64,000 bases of DNA from Brasenia schreberi (GCA_036023115.1 JAYKKT010000061.1:11591501-11655500), one strand, 5' to 3'. Positions 39,101 to 54,100 are shown, counted from the stretch's first letter. Notes: generated by a model from the sequence alone, not told the origin. Numbers and translations are program-made.

Positions 39101-42100
39101 CTTTTTGTGCCGGTACACCTCCCTTAGATACCCCTAACACATCTTCGCCACTTTCCTAATATGTATAGCCATATTGTTCCACATATCACAGGGTGTGCCA
39201 ACATAATTCCAAACATCTCCTTGAAGGACTTTCTGTTTAAATATATCTTCTTTCTCGCTTTTGAGGTTCCACCATTTAGTCCGAATAGCTCGATGCACTC
39301 TTTTCTTCTTTGTCCATTTTTTTGTTTGTAAATCCATAACTAAAAGTCGATGTTGGGTGGTTAAGCTTTCTCCTGGAATTACCTTACAATCTTTACAACA
39401 CGCTCTATCTTTTTTTACAAATAAAGTAATCAATTTGTGTTTGTGATAAGCCACTCTTATAAGTAATTAAATGTTCATCTCGTTTTTTGAAGATTGTATT
39501 GACTATAAAGAGATCAAATGACATAGCAAAATTTAAAATCTCCCTACCTTCCTCGTTTATGTCCCCATAACCAAAGTTTCCATGAATCCCTTGATATCCT
39601 AATGCCTCTTTACCGACATGTCCATTTAAATCTCCTCCTAAACAAATCATCTCCCTTTGTGGAATCTTTTGAAACACCTTATCTAACTCTTCCCAAAAAA
39701 CTGTCTTTATACTATCTTCTAGTCCTACTTGGGGTGCGTAAGCACAAATTATATTCAAAACCTCTGCTCCTAACACTAATTTCAATGTCATGATTCGGTC
39801 ACCATATCGTTATATGTCTACTACACTCTCCTTTAAATCTTTATTTATGATAATACCAACTCCGTTTCGGACCTTTTCTTTACCTGAGTACCATAATTTA
39901 AAACCTATATCCTCTATCTCCTTTGCTTTTTCTCCAACCCATTTTGTCTCTTGTAAACATAGAATATGAATCTTTCTCCGAATCATAGTATCTACCACCT
40001 CCATTAGCTTACCCGATAATGTTCCGATCTTTATATTTATAGTCAATACAATCCTCAAAAAACGAGATGAACATTTAATTACTTATAAGAGTGGCTTATC
40101 ACAAACACAAATTGATTACTTTATTTGTAGAAAAAAAAGATAGAGCATGTTGTAAAGATTGTAAGGTAATTCCAGGAGAAAGCTTAACCACCCAACATCG
40201 ACTTTTAGTTATGGATTTACAAATAAAAAAATGGACAAAGAAGAAAAGAGTGCATCGAGCTATTCGGACTAAATGGTGGAACCTCAAAAGCGAGAAAGAA
40301 GATATATTTAAACAAAAAGTCCTACAAGGAGATGTTTGGAATTATCTTGGCACACCCTGTGATATGTGGAACAATATGGCTATACATATTAGGAAAGTGG
40401 CGAAAGATGTGTTATGGGTATCTAAAGGAGGTGTACCGGCACAAAAAGAAGCTTGGTAGTGGAGTGAAGTAGTACAAAATAAAATCAAGGCAAAGAGGGC
40501 AAGTTACAAATTACATTATGCTAAAAAAACTAGTGAAACTTTAGAAGCTTATAAGAAAGCAAAGAAGAAAGCGAAAAAGGCCATTAGTGAAGCAAAAAGC
40601 TAAGATTTGGAAGGACTTATATAAAAAACTCAACTCAAAAGAGGGTGAAAGAGATATTTTTAGGATAGCTAGGGCTAGAGATAAGAAAACTAAAGATCTT
40701 AATTATGTTAGACTCATAAAAGATGAGGATGAAAAAATTCTAGTGGCAAATGATGATATAAGAAATAGATGAAAAAACTATTTTTATAATCTTTTTAATG
40801 AAAATAAAGATGTTAGTATTAGTTTAGGAGATTTAGCCAAGTCAGAAAAGTATATAAACCACAATTTCGACCGACGTATTCAAAAGAATGAAGTCAAAGA
40901 GGCTCTTAAACATATGAAGGGTGGTAAATCGGTAGGACCAGATAATATTCCTATAGAAGTTTGAAAAATACTAGGAGAAATAGGAATCACTTGGCTCACA
41001 AGACTATTTAATGAAATATGGAAAAACCAAAAGATGCCCGAGGAATGGAGAGCAAGTACACTTATACCCATATATAAGAACAAGGGAGACATTCAAAATT
41101 GTGCAAATTATCGAGGTATCAAGTTAATGAGTCATACTATGAAATTATGGGAAAGAATTATCGAACGTAGGTTAAGACAAGTAAAGTACAACAGAGAACC
41201 AATTTGGATTTATGCTAGGTAGATCTACTATTGAAGCGATTCACCTTTTGAGACATCTTATGAAACATTTTAGAGCAACATTTTAGAGCAAAAAAAAAAG
41301 ACCTTCACATGATATTTATTGATCTAGAAAAAGCTTATGATAGAGTACCGAGGGAGGTTCTTTGGAGAACTTTAGAAAAAAGAGATATCTTATTGACATA
41401 TATTAACCTTATAAGAGACATGTATGATGGTGCAAAAACATGTGTGAGGACTTATAAAGGAACGACAAACTTCTTTGAAGTTAATATTGGGTTACATCAA
41501 GGATCAAACTTTAAGTCCATACTTATTTATAATGGTGATGGATGAGTTAACAAAACATATTAAGATGAAGTACCTTGGTGTATGTTATTTGCATATGACA
41601 TTGTATTAGTGGAGGAGTCTAAGGAAAAGGTTAATAGAAAATTGGAACTATGGAAAGAAACATTAGAAAGCAAAGGCCTCCGACTTAGTAGAAGAAAAAC
41701 ATAGGCCTCCGACTTAGTAGAAGAAAAACATAATATATGGAATGTAAGTTTGATCATTTGGTTACTTCAGAGGACATAGAAATTAAAATTGGTACACATT
41801 GCATTCCCTAAAAGAAAAGTTTTAAATACCTAGGGTCAATTTTTCAAATTGATGGAAGAATTGATGGAGATGTTACACATAGAATTAATGCTGGTTGGTT
41901 AAAATAGAGAGGAGCATCAGGTATTCTTTGTGATAAGAAGATACCATTAAAATTAAAAGGTAAATATTATAGAGCAGCAATTAGGCCTCCATGTTTTATG
42001 GTTCTGAGTGTTGGGCAGTTAATCATCAACATGTATAAAAGATGTCTCTGACAGAAATGAAGATGTTGAGATGGATGAGTGGTCATACAAGAAAAGACCG

Positions 42101-45100
42101 TATACATAATGAGGTTATTAGAAACAAATTAGGAATGACACCAATAGAGGATAAAATGAGAGAACATCGTTTAAGATGGTTTGGACATATAGAAAGAATA
42201 TCAAAAGAACCTGTAAGAAGGTTAGAAAAACTAAATTTTGAAAGTATTAAAAGAGGTAGAGGACGACCACAAAAGTGTTGGAAAGAAACAATAAAGAATG
42301 ATCTAGCTTATTGGGAGTTAACTGCTAACATGGCACATGATAGGGATCTGTGGAAACAAAGAATCCATGTAGCCGACCCCGTCTAGTATGGGAAAAGGTT
42401 TAGTTGTTGTTGTTGTTGTTGTTGTTTTTATTTTTTAAATAACAGAAAATCCATACCGAATTGTTTGATATGGTAAGGTTATCACATATTGTTACCCCTT
42501 AGGATATGGGGTCTGATATTCTTTTTACAACATTGGTTCTTTATTCACCAGCTAACAGATGGACTGCCAAAAATTATTAGAGCAATACAAAACTAGGCCC
42601 AATTATATCAGAATGATTTAAGAATTATAGCTTGTCAAATATTCACGTTTAGATCCGTTGGGAGCTACGGCCCACTACGCATACTTAAAAAAAAGTGCAT
42701 ATCCAGCACATGAGTATAGACAAACAAGGAGATTGCATATACTTCCAACATAAAATTCCTTTGAGACACCATAAACTAGGACTATACAACGAATACATTT
42801 GTGAGATTAATGTTGCTCACGTAACAAAGAATCAGCATATTGATAATCGATTGCCTAGCGATCATGAAAAAAATATCTGGAAGCAGGAAAATAAAATTGG
42901 CAAAGCAGAGAGAGAGAGAGAGTCATTGGTTCATTTTTGTACCTCAAAAGCAAGCCCTAAAGTTTCCTGGTACAAGTACAAAAGATCATTGTAGATGAGC
43001 ATGGCCTCTTGGCTTGAAGTTTCCAGCTGCTTTTCTAGCTTCACAAAGAAAGGATAGGTTAAAATATTACAGTTCAGACAAACAAGGACATAAAGAAGCG
43101 CTGCATATCAAATTCTAGACTGGGAATATGAAAAGCTTGTACAGAACTTTTTCCCTTTTTTTCATTTGTTTGCCTTTCAAAAAGATAATGAGCTTTTTGC
43201 CATAACCAGCTTCCTTTATTTGCAAGAAAATCTGTGTTTCTTTATGAGTCAATAGAAGGAATCTGGAAAATGGACACAGAGTTGGTATGTACCGCATTTG
43301 GAATGCGTTGAATGAACAATGATGAAAAGAACTTTTCTTCAGACACATAATAACAGAATAACCGAATTTACCTCAGTTAGAAAGAATAATGTAACTAACT
43401 TTGGTAAGTAAGTGAAAGCATTATAAATGACTCCAGAAGAGTGACATTTCTTTTCTGACACTGCATACTCTTAAACTCATTATGGATCATGTAAATATGT
43501 CTTCAGGAATGCCAAGAGCAGCTACCAGACAACTTAAAAGTAAAGTTTCAGAGAGATTGTCTTCCTCAACATTGCTTACCAATACTTTGTGTGTATCCTT
43601 AACTTCCACATTAAATCATTTTACACATGCAAGAAGATTGTGACTCTCAAGCAGGCAGTCCTGCTCCTTTAAGTATCCAAATATGGAATTCAATGTCATT
43701 GAGAACTTATTTAACACTGGATCTTTCCCCATTAGATAAAAATACAATAGTACATCTAGCAAATGCGCATAGAATAAGATGAAAATGAACAGAGTTGATT
43801 TAGTCCATCATCTCCAGCAATAAAGGGTCCCTTGTATATTTGGTTACGAGCTCTTGAACAATAATTTTACATGAATATGCCTTGCATAGGAGAACTTCTT
43901 AGTGTTGTATAATAGCAGGAAAAATGCACTGAATCTTGCTAACCTTGACTGGAACAATAACTCGATAAAGTAGCAAGGAGTCCCTTGCAGCATGGTAGAG
44001 TTCAAGAGCCACTCTTGTAGATGATTCAGAAGCACCCTGCACAAAGTTGGCATACCATGTGATATGTGTTGAGATTAACGAGAAACAAACACTTTATAAG
44101 TAATAAAAAACAACTTACATCACAAGCTCCATCCATGGAGTGGTCGGCCACATATTTCCAGCCGCCTCCTTCCAATCATGATTTCTCACTTAAGTCTCTA
44201 ACCCTAATGACTCACTAATTTATACTAACAATCTAACTTGAATGACAAAACTACCCCTAGTAAGTGGCTGGTAGGATACGGATCCTAATAGATCCAGACC
44301 CATATTACATTTATTTACATAACTTACTAGGTCTATTACGCTTACTTACATAATTAACTAAATTTACATATAAACTAAATTCTGCATCTAGACAATCAAG
44401 ATTCAAGTTGATCTCCAACACGCCCCCTCAAGTTGAATCTTGGAGATTTGTAATTTTCAGCTGTAGAAGAGTTTTCTGGAGTCCTCCTGCTAATGATGGT
44501 TTTGTGAAAAAATCTGCTAATTGTCGTTCTGAACATACATGAATGAGATCAAAAATGCCTTGTGAAATCTTCTCTTTGGTTCGTTCATGGAAGACCGGGT
44601 TAGAAGCAATATGGAGAGCTGCCGATTATCACAAATTAATCTCATAGTTCCAACCTCACAAAACTTTAACTCTTTAATGAGTTGCTTTAGCCATATTAGT
44701 TCACATGTAGTGAGAGCCATAGCTCGATATTCGCTTTAGCACTTGATCTTGCGACTACATTTTGTTTCTTACTTTTCCATGAAATGAGATTTCTCCAAAG
44801 AAAACACAATATCCTGAGGTGGATCTCCTATCACATGGAGATCCAGCCCAATCTGCATCGTGTAGGCAATAATTTCCTTATGCCCTCTATTTTCATATAC
44901 TATCCCTTTTCTGGTGATCCTTTAATGAATCTCAAAATTCGATGACTACATTCCAATGATCAATACGGGGGAGAATTTAGGAATTGACTCACCACACTAA
45001 CAATAAAAAGAGATGTCCGGGATGCAGTAACAGTAAGATAATTAACTTTCCTACTAATCTTCGATATCCGCTTGGATCTGAAAATAATTCACCTTTATCG

Positions 45101-48100
45101 AGGAAGGAGCTTAATATTCGGATCCATGGGAGTTTCAACTGGTTTACAATTCAACATTCCAGTTTCTTCAAGAATATCAAGAGCATACTTTCTTTGGGAG
45201 ATAGCAATTCTCGATTTTGGACCGAGCAACTTCAATCCCGAGAAAATATCTCAATTTGCCCAAGTCCTTTGTTTCAAAATGACGAAATAGATGCTCCTTC
45301 AATTGCTGAATTTCCGCATGATCATTTCCTGTGTTATGACAATGTCATCCACATAAACCACAAGATAGATACACAAATTAGATGAATACTTATAAAATAC
45401 CGAGTGATCCACTTCACTTTTGATCATTCCAATTTTTTGTAAAACCAAGTTGAATCGTCAAACCAACATGGGGAGATTGTTTAAGACCATATAGTGATTT
45501 GTGAAGTTTACAAACCAAACTCCGACTCCCCCCGAGCAACAAACCCAGAGGTTGCTCCATATAGATCTCCTCAGTCAAGTCGCCATGCAAGAAAGCATTT
45601 TTGACATCTAGTTGGTGTAGAGGCCATTGATTCATGGTCGCCATGGATAGAAACACCCTCATAGAAGCCATTTTCGCAACAGGAGAAAAGGTATCACCAT
45701 AATCTTGCCCAAAAATCGAGTAAAACCTTTGGCTACAAGACGAGCCTTAAGACGATCCACGGTACCATTAGGGCCAACTTTTACAATGAAGACCTAGCGA
45801 CATCCCACAGATTTTTACCCGAAGGTAAAGGAACCAAAGACCAAGTACGGTTGGATTCCAAAGCTTGCATTTCCTCAATCATTGTCATCTGCCGCCATCT
45901 TGGATGGGAAAGAGCTTCTGAGCAGTTTAGGAATAGAGACGTAAGAGACAAGGAAGAGGTGAAAGCATATTGAACAGGAGAAAGAGACGATGATAACTAA
46001 CAAAATTATAAATAGGGTGAGGATTACGAGTGGAACGAATACCTTACGAACAAGCAATTGGGAAGTCGAATGGAATGTCGGAAATGGGTGAAGGCGGATC
46101 CGGAGACGGTTGAGAAGTTGGTTCGGCACCTTTGAAACATCGGAGCTCTGGATCCGGTGGAGATGTGGAAGGTTCATGATGACGACGATGATAAGTGATC
46201 AATGGACGAGAATTATCTTCTTGAGTGGTGGTCGATGGACCGAGAAAAGGAACAGGTAAAGAAGGAGTGACTGTTTCTTCCTTTGAAGTGAAGAATGGAG
46301 AATCTTCAAAGAAAGTCACATCTACAGAAACAAAGAAACGATGTAATGAAGGGAGTAACACCCGTAACCTTTTTGTACTCTAGAATATCCAAGGAAAATA
46401 CACTTGATTGCACGAGCGGTGAGTTTATCTTTCTAGAGACAGATCATGAACAAAACAAGTACAACCAAAGGATGTAAGAACTGCTTCACACCAATAAGAT
46501 TTTGATACATTGCTTCCATATATCCCTGCACAGAAGTCGTAGAGCACAGGCCCCAAATATCAGAATACACAAGATCAAATGGAATAGAAACTCTATCTTC
46601 ATTTAATAGAAATGAAATACGGTGATGTTTTGCCTTCTGGCAAGTTTCACAATTCAAGTTCACATCATTATAAGCACTAAATTCAGGTAATAACAACTTT
46701 ATTTTTGAAAACGGTAAATGGCCTAATCGCCTATGCCAATGGGGTATATCTTCTATTTGTTTTTCTGTAATGGTAGATGATTGTAGTGCAGATCCCTTAT
46801 TATCTTCGCAAAAGTAGAGGCCTCTCTTTATGTTACCCTCACCACAGATCTTCCCCGTCTTGATTTCTTGAAATACACATCCAGTAGAACCAAATGTTAT
46901 TCTACATTTTAGATCCTGAGTTAAAGCAAATACAGATAATAAGTTCACTGATATGTTTGAAACATGTAAAACATTGTGTAAAGTTCCAAATGATGTAATA
47001 ACACTCCCTCTTCCCACAATCGAAGTAAGAGATTCATCCGCTAGTTTGATATTGATGTTCTCCTGTGTCAATTCATACGTATGAAAGAATTCTCTCCTGC
47101 TAATCATATGGTCTGTAGCTCCAGAATCAATAATCCATATTCTTGAATAGAAAGAATTTACATTACACTGGGTTAGAAAGGAAAATGGATAGGCCATGGT
47201 TGCTTGAGAGTCACTGTGAGAAGAAGTAGATGGCAATTGCGAATCAATCAGGCGTGCCTTTAACAGTTCTATTTCCTTTTTCATATCAGCCAGTGAAGTT
47301 GAGGTATCTTCAGTCTTTTGTTTATCAGTCTGATCATTGCTGAAATATACCTTAGATTTATTCTGAAAATAAGTAAGCTTTCCAATCAGATCCCAGCAAG
47401 TTTCCTTGGTGTGTCGCGCTTTTCCACAATGGGTGCAAAGTAACTTATCCTTTTCGTCAGAGGTCGATCCAGATCTACCTCTGCTTCTACCATAGCTTCC
47501 TCTTCCACGAGCAAAGGGTGGAACATACGCATTCTTCCCGACAAATGCTGAGGTCTCAGTATTGATTTTGGTTTTCTTTTCTAAATGTTTCCGATCTTCT
47601 TCCCAAAGAAGAAGTGAATATACTGTACTCAAGGAGGGAAGTTCTTCTCTGTTGAGAATGTTGTTCTTTACTGCTTCGTATTCTGAAAAGATGCCCCATA
47701 GAAGATCAAACACCTTACGTTCTTCAAATTCTTCGTGTCGCTCCTGTGTACACGTTTGACATTTGGTTTTTGAATACAACTGTAATTCTTCCCACAAACC
47801 TCTGAGTTCTGCATAATATTCATTGACTGATCTACCTTCCTGTCTGCACTTTTGATCTTTTCAATAATATCATACTTTTTTGCAATATTCTTCCTCTGCG
47901 CATATGCCTCTTGGGCTGCTAGCCAAATGTCCTTTGCTGAATCTAAAAACATAAAAGTGCTGCCAATTGAAGGTATCATAGATTGTATAAGCCAAGCACT
48001 AACAAGTGCATTTTCTCTACACCACCGAGAATACAAGGGATCTGTAGTAGGAGGTTTGGGAATTTCTCCTGTCAGATAGTCCCATCGCCCCCTGGCCATG

Positions 48101-51100
48101 ACAGGGGGCTCCATAGATCGGACCCATTGGAGATAATTTTTTCCATCAAGTTTCAGATTTGTAATTTGAAAGGTTTCTCCTTTATCGGAGAAATTGTCAC
48201 AGCCTTCGGGAAGTTTGTTTCTATCCATTCCCTCTTAATGTCTTTAATGTCACTAGTACAGATTACTTTCTCCACAGAAACTGGTACCCAATTGGTATCT
48301 AATATAATCATTGGATCTTAATCAACAAGATAAACAACCCCTTTTTTTTTGTCGTGAACCTGTTGCGCGTCTCGTCTGCAGCGCGTCTCGTCTTCAAGTT
48401 GCCGTGATCTTGATCTAAATCGCAAATATAATATCAAATCTTCAATTTACCTTGAATACTTGTACTAGTCGTCCGAAAAAAAATTCTGCACATCCACAAT
48501 TTCTGCAACTTCCCACGGGACTTGCTTGCAGCTGATTTTCAAAGCCTTCCGTCAAACTTTTTAAAGAAAAAACTCTGATACCATGTTGAGATTAACGAGA
48601 AACAAACACTTTATAAGTAATAAAAAACAGCTTACATCACAAGCTCCATCCATGGAGTGGTCGGCCACATATTTCCAGCCGCCTCCTTCCAATCACGATT
48701 TCTCACTTAAGTCTCTAACCCTAATGACTCACTAATTTATACTAACAATCTAACTTGAAAGACAAAACTACCCCTAGTAAGTGGCTGGTAGGATACAGAT
48801 CCTAATGGATCCAAAAAGGATCCATTAGGACCCAACCCATATTACATTTATTTACATAACTTACTAGGTCTATTATGCTTACTTACATAATTAACTAAAT
48901 TTACATATAAACTAAATTCTGCATCTAGACAATCAAGATTCAAGTTGATCTCCAACAATCTTCAATGAAGAATGAAACAATTCATAAAAGCTTCCATTGT
49001 CAAAAAATTTAACAGACTCAGAGCAACAAGTGAAAGTGTTCAGTCATCGACTCATGGCATCATACTTCACACTTTTGGATCAAGATCTAGACTCAAATCC
49101 ATGTGAAGTTCCTACGTGAAACTAGGTATCTTCTGTCTCTGGTATCCTTGTTGATATATGTCAACAGAGTCTTAAAACAGACAAAAACAATAATGAAAAA
49201 GTTTGTATTGCCAAGGATTTTTGAACAATAATGGTATAAGTGACAGCCAATCCATCCCTGTTAATGCTTCTAATAATATATTTCCCTAAATTTGGCTATA
49301 CTAACTAAGAACGTGATGCCACAGAAAAACAAAAGTATGAAATGTGATGCTGCAAACACAGGAGTAAAGTGCCATTAATATGACACCAATAATCTAACAG
49401 AAGCTGCACATGAATAACAGAGTGAATAACAAGAATAAATAGGTAAAATTTGTCCAGACTGATTTGCTGAACAACAATCCAGGTACAAATCTAAAGGGAA
49501 AAGAATATTCAGAAACAAAATAAAACTGCCTGAAACTATAAGAAGAGGCATAAAAAGAAGAGACGCTAATGTGATAAAGGTGGAGTTATAGAAAAATCCT
49601 CCAGATTGTCTGCAAGACCACGACCTTGTCTTCTTACAGAGCATGGGAAGAGACGGATACATAGGGATCAAAAGGAAAAAGAACTACTACAAAATAATAG
49701 CATTAGAAGGTCCACTCAAAGTACATATTGTTGGAAAACGTGATTGTGCAGCGGAGATTGAATATCACAAACACGAAAAAAAAGTGAGAGGAAATGTGGA
49801 GATCGGAGGTCAGCCCTTATATAATGGGTTGTAAAACAAAAAATGACCAAAATGTCCTTAGTACTATGGGCAATTACAATAATACCTAAAACATCAGAAA
49901 TTACAAAACTAACACTAAGAACACTAAATATGCATATTCTTAACACACCCCCTCAAGTTGGGAGTGAGATACTTCGAACTTCAAACTTGCAAAAAAACTG
50001 AATTTTTTTTTCTTCTTTTTAGTAACCCTCATGGTTGCAACATTCTTCATCTGCCTTCATGGCTAGTCATCTTCAGCAGCTTTTTTGGTTGCAACATCAA
50101 CTCAGCCTTCCTGGCTGGTCATCTTTAGCAGCTTCTTTGGCTACAACATCAACTCAACCTTTCTTGGTTAGTCATCTTCAACAACTTCTTTGGCTACAAC
50201 ATCAACTCAGCCTTCCTTGCTGGTAATCTTCAGCAGCTTCTTTGGCTGCAAATCTAACTCAGCCTTCCTAGCTAGTAATCTTCAGCAGCTTCTTTGACTG
50301 CAACATCAACTCAGCCTTCCTAGCTAGTCATCTTCAGCAGCTTTTTTGGCTGCAAATCTTCTAACTCATCCTTCCTGGCTTGTCATTTTGAGCCGCTTCT
50401 TTGACTGTAACATCTTCACTCAGCCTTCCTAGCTGTTTTTCAAGCAACTTTCATAACTGCAAATTCCTGCAACATCACTGGTTGCAAATAAAAACATTTC
50501 TCCAGTCCTCATAACTGCAATCTTCAGCATCCATCTCTTTTCTATAAACTTTCTTCATGTTGTTTTTTTTAATGGAGACAAACATCACGTACTACTTCAT
50601 ATCTTATATAATCTTTTTTTGAATTTTTAGCTCTCTTAAGCATTTTTAGCAAACACTTGATATGCAAGTAAATATCTCTCTTGGGCATTTCATCAAACAC
50701 TTAGTGTGCATGTTACTAATCTCTTCTTGATCATTTCATCAAATAGTTAATACTCTACAACATTCTTAAGGTATACATTTTTAGCAACTCTCTTAGCTGC
50801 ACCATGGAGAGAATCGGGCCATCGAACGAGTCGAGAGAGATGTGGACGGTTCGGCCATGGAAGATTATCTACTGGAGAAATGTTGGGCTCGCACCCTCGC
50901 GGCTCGAGAAGCTATGTTTCGCGGACGGAAAGATTCTTGTACATGTTCTCATCGTTATATCCAGAAAAAAACTGAGGGTTCATCCCTCACTTTATGAAGA
51001 TATTGATGGCCGCTCACAATAGGTTGGAGAGAAAGTAAGAAGAAGTCAACGCCTACCCTCAATAGCTGTCCTCCAACTTTATCAACCTTCCTTTTACGGA

Positions 51101-54100
51101 ATGGCTTACCCTCGCTCGAGACCCTCGTCCGACGATCTGCATCTAACTCACAATAGCAAGTCTGTTGTCCTTGCCTCCCTTGGCATCTAACTCACTCCCC
51201 AACTATGTCACACGGACACCTCTAGGAGGTGAAGTGTCTGGCTCGACGTGGGTGCGACACCGACACTGACACCGTGTCGGTGCGGCACCGACACCGTGTC
51301 GTGTAACTGCGACATGAACAACGTGTCGAGGCATAAAATTGGGTGCGATCAACGTGTCGGGGCTCATTTTTGTCCATTTTTTTAGGTTATGCGTATAAAA
51401 CACAGACACTCGTTCCCGCGCGCAGACGCAGAGACTCCTGCGGTGTTCGTGTTCCTCCTCCTTCCCCATGTAGAGACTCCTGTTCCTACCACCGGCGCGA
51501 GACTCTTGTTCCTCCCGTCGGTGCCTTTGTGTTCCTACGGCCATCTCTCTCTCCCCTTTATAGTATCCGCGATTCAAGCCTCTTGCCACGGCGTTCGTGT
51601 TCCTCCTCCTTCCCGCAAGCAGACGCAGAGACTCCTGTTCCTACCGCCGGCGCCTTTGTGTTCCTACTGCCATCTCTCTCCCCTTTATAGTATCCGCGAT
51701 TCAAATCTCTTGCCACGGCGTTCGTGTTCCTCCTCCTTCCCGCACGTAGACGCAGAGACTCCTGTTCCTACCGCCGACGCCTTTGTGTTCCCACGGCCAT
51801 CTCTCTCTCCCCTTTATAGTATCCGCGATTCAAGCCTCTTGCCACGGCCTGCAAAGACTCCCTTCGTGTTCCTGTTGGTGATTCCTTCATTCATGTTGGG
51901 AATTGTATTGTTCCAACTTGGAAGGCCTGCCACCAGATCGTATTGTTCCAACTATTGGGCTCAACATTGGCCACATTAAAGAATCAAATGCAAGGGTTGT
52001 TTTCTGAGACCTTGGTGGGCAGGTATATAATCAAATGCAGCAAATCTTTTGTTCTTATTTATGTTTGTGCATTTCCACTAGCCTTTTCCTTCCCCAAATT
52101 GTCACTCTCCATCAAGTGGTATTTCTACTAACATATCTCCTATGTTTTCAGACTAATTCTTTATGTAGTATTAGTTGACGAAGCTATTGTTTGTATCGAC
52201 TATTGACAATTATTTTGCTTGCTTGCTTTTGCAAATTTGATACCCCAAGTTTCTTATTTGTCCAAGCTCTAGTTGAAGTCCTTTCTAGATGCCCTTCTAG
52301 TTTGGCGTGAATTGCCATCATTTCTATCATTTCTCTGGCTACTGGCGGTTTCTTTTTCCCAACAAACTGAACACCTTCATCCTTCAAAAGAAAAAGATTC
52401 TATCATTTCTCTTCTGAGATGCTCTGTGCCATTACTAGGTAGCCCACTAACTGGCCTTGGTGCATGAGGAACATTAAGTCTTAGTCTTCTGCTAGTATAT
52501 GAATGTTAATTTTATGACTAACTCCATCTCTTATTTATTGTTTTGATATGTTGTTTTTTGAATTAGATTCTGAAATTGAGAATTGAGTTCATCCTAAAAA
52601 TGGCCGATAATAGAAAAAGAAAATGAGTATTAATTGGTAGTGATTCTACTGGGAGTTCTGGTGGAAGTGTTCCTTTAAGTTCAGGATCAACAACAAAAGT
52701 TTTAAAACCTTCAATACCTCGTGATGATGCACCATTGTAGATGCACGTACAAAAGGAAGAATTATACAAAGGTGGTGGAGGTAATACACATTTTATGTGT
52801 AAATTTTGCAATATGAAATTTACAGTATCATATATCAGAGTGAAGGCACATCTTTTAAAATTATCAAAACATAGTATAAGAGCATGTCCAAATGTGGATG
52901 AGGATTTACGAAGACAATTAATGAAAAAGCAAGATGAGTATGAAAAGAATAATGAAAGGAGTGAAAAATGAACAAATATTCCATTATTTGGTGGATACAA
53001 AGATGATGTAGAAAAGAAAAGAAAGTTAATGCAAAGTGAATTTAAAGGTTTTAGAGGAGGAGCAATTGAAAAATCATTTAATGTAGTTGGAAGGGACGAA
53101 ATGGACAGAAAGGTTGGAAGATTTTTCTTTTCAAGTTAACTTCCTTTTAATGTAGCAAGAAATTCATATTAGAAAGATCTTGTCACTTCATTGGCTAAAT
53201 GTAATTTACATGGTTATGTTCCTCCAAGTTCTGAAAGATTGCGAACCATTATTCTTAAAGAAGAAAAAGCGAATATTGAAAGACTTTTACAATACAAGAA
53301 GTTTTCATGGGAAACTAATGGTGTTTCTATTGTTTCTAATGGATGGAGTGATATTCAAAGGCGTCCACTCATTAATTTCATTGCTTATTCAATTAGTGGG
53401 CCAATATTTTTGAAGTCGGTTGATGCATCTGGAGAAACTAAAACTGTAGGATACTTGAAAGATTTATTTGTAGAAGTTATTAAGAGTGTTCGACCAAATA
53501 ATGTTGTACAAATAATCACTGATAATGCAGCTAATTGCAAAAGTGCAAGGTTAAGTTTGGAAGGTGAGTATCCACACATATTTTGGACACCTTGTGTAGC
53601 TCACAGTTTAAATTTGGCTCTTTCTCGTATATGTAAGCCATCAGAAGATAAAAATAATCTTCGTGCGTATGAATTGTGTTCATGGATTGAAGATATGGCA
53701 GCAGATTGTATGAAGATAAGGAATTTTGTAATGAATCACCATTTAATTTCAGCGATATTCAATAGACATTCTCATTTAAAGTTGTTGAAGGTTGCAGAAA
53801 CACGTTTTGCTTCTTTGATTGTGATGGTAAAAAGATTTAACACAATAAAGACATCATTGATTCAGATGATTACTGATCCAAGCTGGGATGCATACCGTGG
53901 TAACAAGGTTGAAGATGAAACAAAGGCCCATGCAGTGAAGACTATTATTCTTAATGATTTATGGTGGGACAAGGTATCATATTTTCTTAAATTCTCAGAG
54001 CCTATGAGGGAGATGTTGAGAGAAGTTGATAAAGATGAACCAATGCTTAATAAAGTTTATGAAATGTGGGATACCATGATTGAAAAGGTTGAGTCAATAA

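Larger units (their letters stand above)
44067..48957 (-). mobile_element. Copia-4, minus strand, both LTRs present
   Basis: LTRs 44067-44420 and 48584-48957 both start TGTTGAGATTAACGAG and end GATCTCCAACA. The primer site lies inside the right LTR and the polypurine tract inside the left one. The flanking 5-mers (ATATG and ATCTT) do not match, so the target duplication has decayed or an end has been altered. The left LTR starts 30 bp from the acceptor side of ZW10 exon d. Confidence 0.9.

Noticed and set aside
37387..42426. Simple twin-priming inversion of one RTE
   Set aside because: The arms share about 2.1 kb of the same element sequence, whereas twin priming gives adjacent, hardly overlapping parts; no matching target duplication was found either.
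50030..50430. Regular short repeats that might suggest a CRISPR array
   Set aside because: Units are contiguous and diverge gradually with no unique spacers, in a plant LTR element.
51203..51589. 128-codon minus-strand frame at the hAT-2 end
   Set aside because: Made of subterminal repeats and the 127-bp unit; no protein features.
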